From contig MU006219.1 of assembly GCA_010093685.1 (NCBI GenBank), positions 1,507,531 through 1,571,530 of the forward strand: 64,000 bases of DNA, read 5' to 3'. Both the position numbers and the translations under genes were made by a program. The stretch comes from Ophiobolus disseminans. Taxonomy: Eukaryota > Ascomycota > Dothideomycetes > Pleosporales > Phaeosphaeriaceae. Of this stretch, positions 58,446 to 64,000 are shown piece by piece; positions within the stretch are counted from its first letter, which is position 1; each line of letters starts with the position of its first letter. The notes under the pieces were generated by a model, which was not told the DNA's origin, made no database searches, and saw only the letters and a list, made by a program, of their open reading frames with translations.

Positions 58446-59945
58446 TTACAGTTTAGCTTTGCTTGCGTTCATCTCCACAACTTCTTCCAATCGAAAAACC
58501 TTGTCTGGATTCAAAATGCCCCGCTCATCTAAACTTCTCTTGATCCCCCTCATAACACCGATCCCAACCTCGCCCACCTCCTCCTGTAACGCATCTCTCA
58601 ACTTCAAGCCCACGCCATGTTCGCCCGTAACCGTACCTTCCAAGCTCAGCGCCAGCCTCGCAACCTTGCGCAACACAGCTTCCGCAGCTGCTTTATCTTT
58701 CGCCGGACACACTATCGAACTGTGCAAATTGCCGTCCCCGATATGTCCCACGTTCGCACAAAACCACGGATGATCGCTGGGCGAAGCTTCAGTAATGAGT
58801 TTTTGAGTCCCTTCAACAAGTTTCGCAAGATTGCTGATCGGCACCGCACAATCTGAATGCACGAAAAGATCGCTCTCGTGCTTTTTCATCTTAACCAGCG
58901 CAGTACCCATACACTTCCTCGCGCCCCAAAGTACACCGATGCGATCTTCGTCGTTCGTAACCTCGGAGCTGCGTGCATTTTGCGCCAGGCACAGGGATTT
59001 GACAAGTGCAATCTGGTCCTGCACGACTTGCACCGACGGCCCAGCAAACTTCATGAAAAGCGTAGGTTTTTCCAAAAAAGCGTGCCTAGGCGAAAGACCC
59101 GAGACATTCACACACCTCATCTGCGGCGCATCCGCAAGTTCGAGGGCTTCGAGTTTGTGCCCACTTTTCTGCAGCGCAACAACAATATCGACGCCTTGCT
59201 GGAACGTGTCGAACGTCACAACACCAACATGTAGATTGACTGGCAGCCGTGAGAGCCGGAGTACAGCCTCCGTGACAAGCGCCAATGTACCTTCAGACCC
59301 AATAACAAGGTGCGTAAGATCGTACCCAGCGCTGCTCTTCCTCGGGCGATTATGCGTCTTAACAACACGTCCATCAGCCAACACGCCTGTCAAGCTAATC
59401 ACATTCTCTTTCATCGTGCTGTAGCGATACGCGTTCGTGCCCGAGCACGACATGGCAATCATGCCGCCGATGCTGGCGCCAGGCGATGGATCGACGGCGA
59501 AGAAAAGGCCCGTGGCTTTTAGTTGCGTGTTGAGAGCATCCCAGCTGAGACCGGGTTGTACGGTGACGTCCATGTCGTCTTCGTGCAGGGCGATGATGCG
59601 CTTCATGGATTCGAAACTGATGCATATGCCTCCTCGTGTGGATGTCAGTGCGCCGCCAAAGGACGTGCCTGCACCGAAGGAGGTTACGGCTATGTGGCGG
59701 GCGTGGCATTCTTTGAGTAGAGTCGATGTTTGTTGTGTGCTTTGAGGATAGAAGACCGTTGTTGGTGTTTGGTCTGGCGTGACAGGGGAGTGTGGTGTAT
59801 TTGCTTTCTTGTCCCTCGTAGCTGGGTCATTAGAGTGTTGGATGCCATGTTTCGTAGCCGCGGTAATCAACCCTCGGATGTTATGGATGGAGTGGTTATA
59901 TGTGTACTGGCTCATAACTGTCTGCCCCTTCTCTTTCGTCTGCAC
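58446..59945 (-). CDS. D-lactate dehydrogenase-like FAD oxidoreductase with PTS1
   Basis: Single exon of 499 residues. The PCMH-type FAD domain shows SFGAGTSFGGAL, DVTVQPGLSWDAL, DPSPGASIGGMIAMSCSGTN (FAD pyrophosphate region) and HLVIGSEGTLALVTEAVLRL. The C-terminal FAD-oxidase domain has NVGHIGDGNLH and GTVTGEHGVGLKLRDAL, as in cytochrome-type D-lactate dehydrogenases (DLD family). The last residues are NASKAKL, so the protein ends in A-K-L, a canonical peroxisomal targeting signal. The N-terminus is polar without a typical mitochondrial presequence. Met11 (59915) is an alternative start. Inferred role: oxidation of D-lactate or another 2-hydroxyacid, probably in peroxisomes rather than mitochondria. 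Confidence 0.9.
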   Translation of the reverse strand: MQTKEKGQTVMSQYTYNHSIHNIRGLITAATKHGIQHSNDPATRDKKANTPHSPVTPDQTPTTVFYPQSTQQTSTLLKECHARHIAVTSFGAGTSFGGALTSTRGGICISFESMKRIIALHEDDMDVTVQPGLSWDALNTQLKATGLFFAVDPSPGASIGGMIAMSCSGTNAYRYSTMKENVISLTGVLADGRVVKTHNRPRKSSAGYDLTHLVIGSEGTLALVTEAVLRLSRLPVNLHVGVVTFDTFQQGVDIVVALQKSGHKLEALELADAPQMRCVNVSGLSPRHAFLEKPTLFMKFAGPSVQVVQDQIALVKSLCLAQNARSSEVTNDEDRIGVLWGARKCMGTALVKMKKHESDLFVHSDCAVPISNLAKLVEGTQKLITEASPSDHPWFCANVGHIGDGNLHSSIVCPAKDKAAAEAVLRKVARLALSLEGTVTGEHGVGLKLRDALQEEVGEVGIGVMRGIKRSLDERGILNPDKVFRLEEVVEMNASKAKL

Positions 59946-60377
59946 GTAGGGTGATGGTGGAACGGATGAGGAAGCAACGGAAATCCGGGGTAGTCGTTAG
60001 TAGCGCGAGTCATGCACTCGGAAACCTCGGAACGGTTCCGTGGATTTCTGATGCACCAATAGCAACCTTTATGCGAACTCACACCTACGCACATCAAGCA
60101 CATACAGGTACCGTCGAACTCAACATCAGCATCGTAAAGAATTGAATTGATACATAAGAACCTCAAGAAGGGGTATAAGTCCAAACAGGGTATTGCAAAG
60201 AATGATCAACAACAGCAACAACCTCTTCCGTCCCTCCCCTAAAACCAATCAAATCTTCCAAACCATACAGTCTAGCCCCAAGTGCATCATCCATCCAAAG
60301 TCATTAGGGTATGCGAATCGAATTGTAAAAGGTAAAAAGGGCGTTCATATCCAACAATGCCATCTTCGTGCATACGA
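59946..60377. other. Intergenic, no gene seen
   Basis: Promoter of the D-lactate-dehydrogenase-like gene and 3' UTR of the large minus-strand gene. Confidence 0.55.
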
Positions 60378-63300
60378 TTACGGCAAATCTCCATACGTCT
60401 TGCCCGTCTTCTTCGATGACCTGGACCAGAACTTCCTGCTCTTCTTCTCTTCCTCCTTCTTCACGGGATACGTGACCGGCGGCTCAGGCGGACCCGAGTT
60501 GCGCAAGAAATCGGCGAGGTCGCTTGTTGCAGATTTACTATTACGTACATCTGCCACTGCAGGCGCCCTGGCTTGCAATCGAGGCTTGTATGCGCGAGGG
60601 GCATCGGAGGCGACTGATGTTGAAGAATTGCCGCCGTAGGGGGATGTACCGTTGCGTGTAACAGTTTGCGTGGAAGACAATGTCGAGTTGGATGCGTTTG
60701 CACGGGCCTTGGCCGCGGCAATGGTTTCTTCACTAAGCATGAACGGCTGGGGTTTACTATCAGACGGGGGATCCATGCCGTTGAGGAAGTCCATCAAGCT
60801 CTCCTGTTTGGGGGCTTGTGTTGGTTGGCTAGGGGGTGGAAGTGCAGTGAGTTGATCCTCATCTTCATCGTCAGAGAAGTCAATTGCATACGGATCCTTG
60901 ACACGGCGGCGAGTTTTGGTGATGTGCGGCTCGTTCGATGCCATGTTCCCGGACAGCTTTTGCGGCGTATTAGAGTAGGCTGGCTGGACGACTTTAGGTT
61001 CGGGTAGCAGACCAGTCCGGGAGTTGATAGTCTGTGTTGAGTGCTTAGAGTCGAGTGTCGAGGCTGTTGATCCGTACGCTGACTCGACAGTGCCATGGCC
61101 GTCTAGCATCTGATCAAACTGATCTGAGTCGACCGTCGACCGAAATGGTGCCACATTTCTTGGTATCCTCGGCTGACCACTGTTGGCACTTGGTGGTCCT
61201 TGACGGATGAAGTCGATCAGGTCGTCGTTACCACTGGTGAGACCAGCAGGGCTGCGTGGCTGCATATTCACGCGGGACTTGGTCAATGGGCCATCTACCG
61301 TACGAGTGCCATTTGCCGCGCTTGAGGTCTTGCGGCCAAGTGAAGATGTCGAGTTGTTGCCGCTGAGGTTGACAAAGGGCTGCACCGGCTTCTCTTGTGC
61401 AGCAGAAGGACCAGTCGACCGAATGAAGTCGGCAAAGTCACGCATCGATTCCTGTTCAATGCGTGGTTCCCTAGCAAGTGGCCGGGTCACGACTTTCCTG
61501 CTTGGTGAAGCTTTGTGCTGCGCCGCAACAGGACCTTTACTTCTAGAAGTGGACCGGTTTGGTAAATTACCCATACCGAAAGAATTATCTCTGTCTGCGC
61601 TGGCACGAGGGTGAACAGTAACGGCAGTGGTCGGTCTGCTTGGTTCCACCTTCCTCTGTACGGGGGATTCCTTCCAAATTTAGTACATGCACGTGAGGAG
61701 TGAGAGTGAGAGTCGAGTGAACTTACATCAAAGTCGCGCACGGTCTGTGGCGTTAGGGTAAACTTTACAGTCTCTTCACCCTTGACCAGAGAATCAAACT
61801 GGCGCTCTCGGTCCTCCTCGGACATGCGACCGTGTTTGGTGTTGATGCTTGCTGCTTTCTTGAGCGACGAAGCAGACGAGGTTACCCGCTGTACAGCAGA
61901 CTTTTCGGACGAAGGTGAGCCATCTTGAGCGCCCCGTTGCGACTTCTTTGAGTCTTCCGTAGACTTGCGCTGCAGCTGTCGATCGGCAACCGCTGCAGCT
62001 GCGTCACGAACTGGTTGGGTTGGGCTGCGCTGAGGAGTCGTAGGTGTGATGCTAACCCCTGAAGCTACCCTTTGCCGGCCATTGTTCGCGTGGGTATCGA
62101 CCTCCTGCAGGGAGGGCAGCGAGCCACCCCGCGACTTTGGCTGCGAGTCTTGTCTTCGTGGTGCGCTGGTAACATTTGGAAGTTGGGTTGCACCACTCCC
62201 ATGGATCTCTCCGGACAATTCCCGCCTGTGGAGGTCTTTCCGTGCGATGGAGCGCTCAGGTATGATTGGGATCGAATCGGGCGTGGGAGTCCTGCGAACC
62301 GAGATGGAACTGGATGTAGTCTGTCGAGGCTGAACTTCCACATAACCACCATTAGCAGCGTACTTGCCCTTGTCGGTGTATACATCAGCTGGAGGCGTCG
62401 GCGAGTGTCGAATTGGAATGTCAGACGTCCGGGCGACGCCAATTGCGCGGTGCTGATACTCGTCCTCGTCATCTGTCGATCTCGAGTCGTCAAGGTAGGA
62501 TTGGGCTTCGGGTTGCTGACTCGCTCTGGGCGTGGCGACGGGCGTGTGCTGTGCGGACCGAAGACTCGAGCTTCGTGTCGAGAAGGTACGCACAATGCCT
62601 GGAGGACCCGTCTTTTCGACAGACATGCGCTTGGACTGCAGGATCTTGGGCTCGCTTTCGTACCCACCGGCACTGGGCACTTGCTCCTCGTCTTCGCTCC
62701 TAGACAGCACCTCCGTCTTGATGGGGTCGACGACGCTCATGCGGAAGCCCATGCCTGTGGACGCAGCAAAAGCCATCATATCGGCGTCGGCTTCCTGTGG
62801 TGATTCGCCCCCATCTCGCTGCGCCTCCACTTGTAGCTGGGAAGGCACAGGCGGCTGGCCTTCAAACGTGTAGGACTTGCGCTTGGAAGCATATTCCATT
62901 GGGGTTTCAAAGGGGGTTTCTCCCTCCCACACTTCGCTCGAGTCTCTCTCCGCGGATAGTGGAGGGACCGAGAATTCTGATGCAGCCGGCGGGGGCATAG
63001 ACACCGGACGCTCCTTTGTCGTTCTCCGCCTGAAGCCCTCCACGGGAGCCAGCATGAGGACGCTCGAGGGGCGCTGGTTGTGCGGGACCGGCGTTTGGGT
63101 GCCCGCGCTCTCCTCGTCCACTTCGTACGTCCTGGCCAGGCCCGGCACCTCAATCTCGTTGACATCGTTGTCCCCAATCGGGAGGGGTATGTTTGCGGCA
63201 ATGTCCGTCTCGGTGGGTATGTGTTCGGGGATGGGCGAGGAACCGCGCACTGACCCGTCCACCGTGTCGTGGCTCAATTTGCGCTGGTGCATGCTCGAGT

Positions 63301-64000
63301 AGCTTGAGACGGGGCGGATGCCGCGGCCGGGGGATAAGGGCGAGATGGGCGACCGCACTCGCTTCCTCCACGTCCGCCACAGCCTGCCGAGCGCCGAGTT
63401 GAGCGCAATCTTCTCCACGTCCGGCTCCTCCACCACCAGCCGCTCGAGGGTGGGCTCCTCCGCACCCGCCGACTGCTGGGCGAGCTTCTTCATCTTGGCG
63501 GCCATGCGCGCAAAGGCGGCCGAGCCGGCGACGAGCAGCGTCTGCTCGGCCACGTACTCGATGACCGAGGTGAGGAAGATGGCCGAGGCCCACGACACCA
63601 GGCCGGCCTCGTCGCCCTCGTCGTCGTCCATGCTGAGCCCGCGCTCCTGCTGGACGTACCTGTCCTCGTCCTCGTCCTCGAGCTCGCCCAGGCGGGTGTA
63701 GACCATGATGCGCAGGCGGGTGCGCTTCCACACCTTCTCCACGTCCCACCTGTCCGCCGCCGCGCCGTCCTGCGCGGGGAACTCGTCGTCCTCCCCCGCC
63801 AGCAGCCCCTGCAGCTCCTCGTCGGCGGCCTCGGTGGCCTCGCGGGCCAGGCGCGGCTTGAGTACGTCTGCTATGGCGGGGCGGATGGCGGTGAGGGACG
63901 GCGAGCGCGCCGAGGAGAGGAAGGCGAACAGCAGGTGGTCGAGGAAGGCATTGAGCAGCGCCAGGGACTGCTCCGAGAAGACGGCATTCTCGAGCTCGTC
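60378..64000 (-). CDS. Large fungal protein with four DFIRxxGPP-type motifs, 5' partial
   Basis: The frame is open to the right edge, so the start lies outside. Exons are 64000..61727 and 61670..60378. The 56-nt intron has a GTAAGT donor and an AAG acceptor, joining TVRDFD to ESPVQRKVEPS. At least 1188 residues are in the window. The N-terminal visible 130 residues are helical (SLALLNAFLDHLLFAFLSSA, then WKRTRLRIMVYTRLGELEDED and AIFLTSVIEYVAEQTLLVAG) and appear folded. The rest is Ser/Pro-rich and disordered. In the last exon a motif recurs: DFADFIRSTGPSA, DLIDFIRQGPPSA, SLMDFLNGMDPPS and DLADFLRNSGPPEP. The extreme C-terminus is basic (KKSRKFWSRSSKKTGK). The function is unknown; a scaffold role is inference. 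Confidence 0.82.

Overview
This window is nuclear DNA of a filamentous ascomycete, most likely a dothideomycete (Pleosporales-like). The evidence is gene style: short introns (mostly 45-75 nt) with GTAAGT/GTATGT/GTACGT donors, CTRAY branch points and CAG/TAG acceptors. The gene content also fits: three SAT4/Pth11-type fungal rhodopsin-domain proteins, a HET-domain pseudogene, a Zn2Cys6 regulator, a GMC oxidoreductase, a stand-alone AA8 cytochrome, and ISWI and Get3 orthologues. The taxonomic placement is inference; no marker gene fixes it. I rebuilt exon structures by hand from splice signals and reading phase. No tRNA, rRNA, CRISPR array or intact transposon was recognised.

Layout. 1-2.7 kb: 3' part of a cysteine-rich zinc-binding-like protein. 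2.7-5.1 kb: non-coding, with a decayed tandem repeat of about 150-bp units. 5.1-12.5 kb: two rhodopsin-domain genes flanking a type-B carboxylesterase. 14.5-23 kb: GMC oxidoreductase, CorA-like cation transporter (one unresolved exon junction), a small DUF2231-like membrane protein and a secreted amidase. 23-28.5 kb: housekeeping block of ISWI and Get3. 30-35 kb: secreted class-3 lipase, class II aldolase-like protein, luciferase-domain (DUF5519) protein and a flavin monooxygenase. 35.2-37.4 kb: HET-domain pseudogene with at least three reading-frame breaks, plus coding-like debris. 38-41 kb: two secreted-protein genes, an AA8 cytochrome and a protein with three SH3b-like cysteine-rich repeats. 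41.5-47.8 kb: CCCH protein, then a Zn2Cys6 regulator divergent from a second flavin monooxygenase. 48.7-54.1 kb: third rhodopsin-domain gene, an unknown protein and an MFS transporter. 54.7-64 kb: a disordered protein with six copies of an LVRWVSRK-type motif, a D-lactate-dehydrogenase-like flavoenzyme ending in the peroxisomal signal AKL, and the 3' part of a large protein with four DFIRxxGPP-type motifs.

Functional reading. The window mixes conserved core genes with an accessory set for secretion, sensing and oxidation: carboxylesterase, GMC enzyme, amidase, lipase, AA8 cytochrome, SH3b-like protein and three 7-TM receptors. No polyketide or peptide synthase is present, so I do not call a metabolite cluster. 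The regulator/monooxygenase pair is the one locally plausible co-regulated unit. The least-described items are the two repeated short-motif proteins, the SH3b-like secreted protein with an internal dibasic site, and the PTS1-tagged D-lactate-dehydrogenase-like enzyme.
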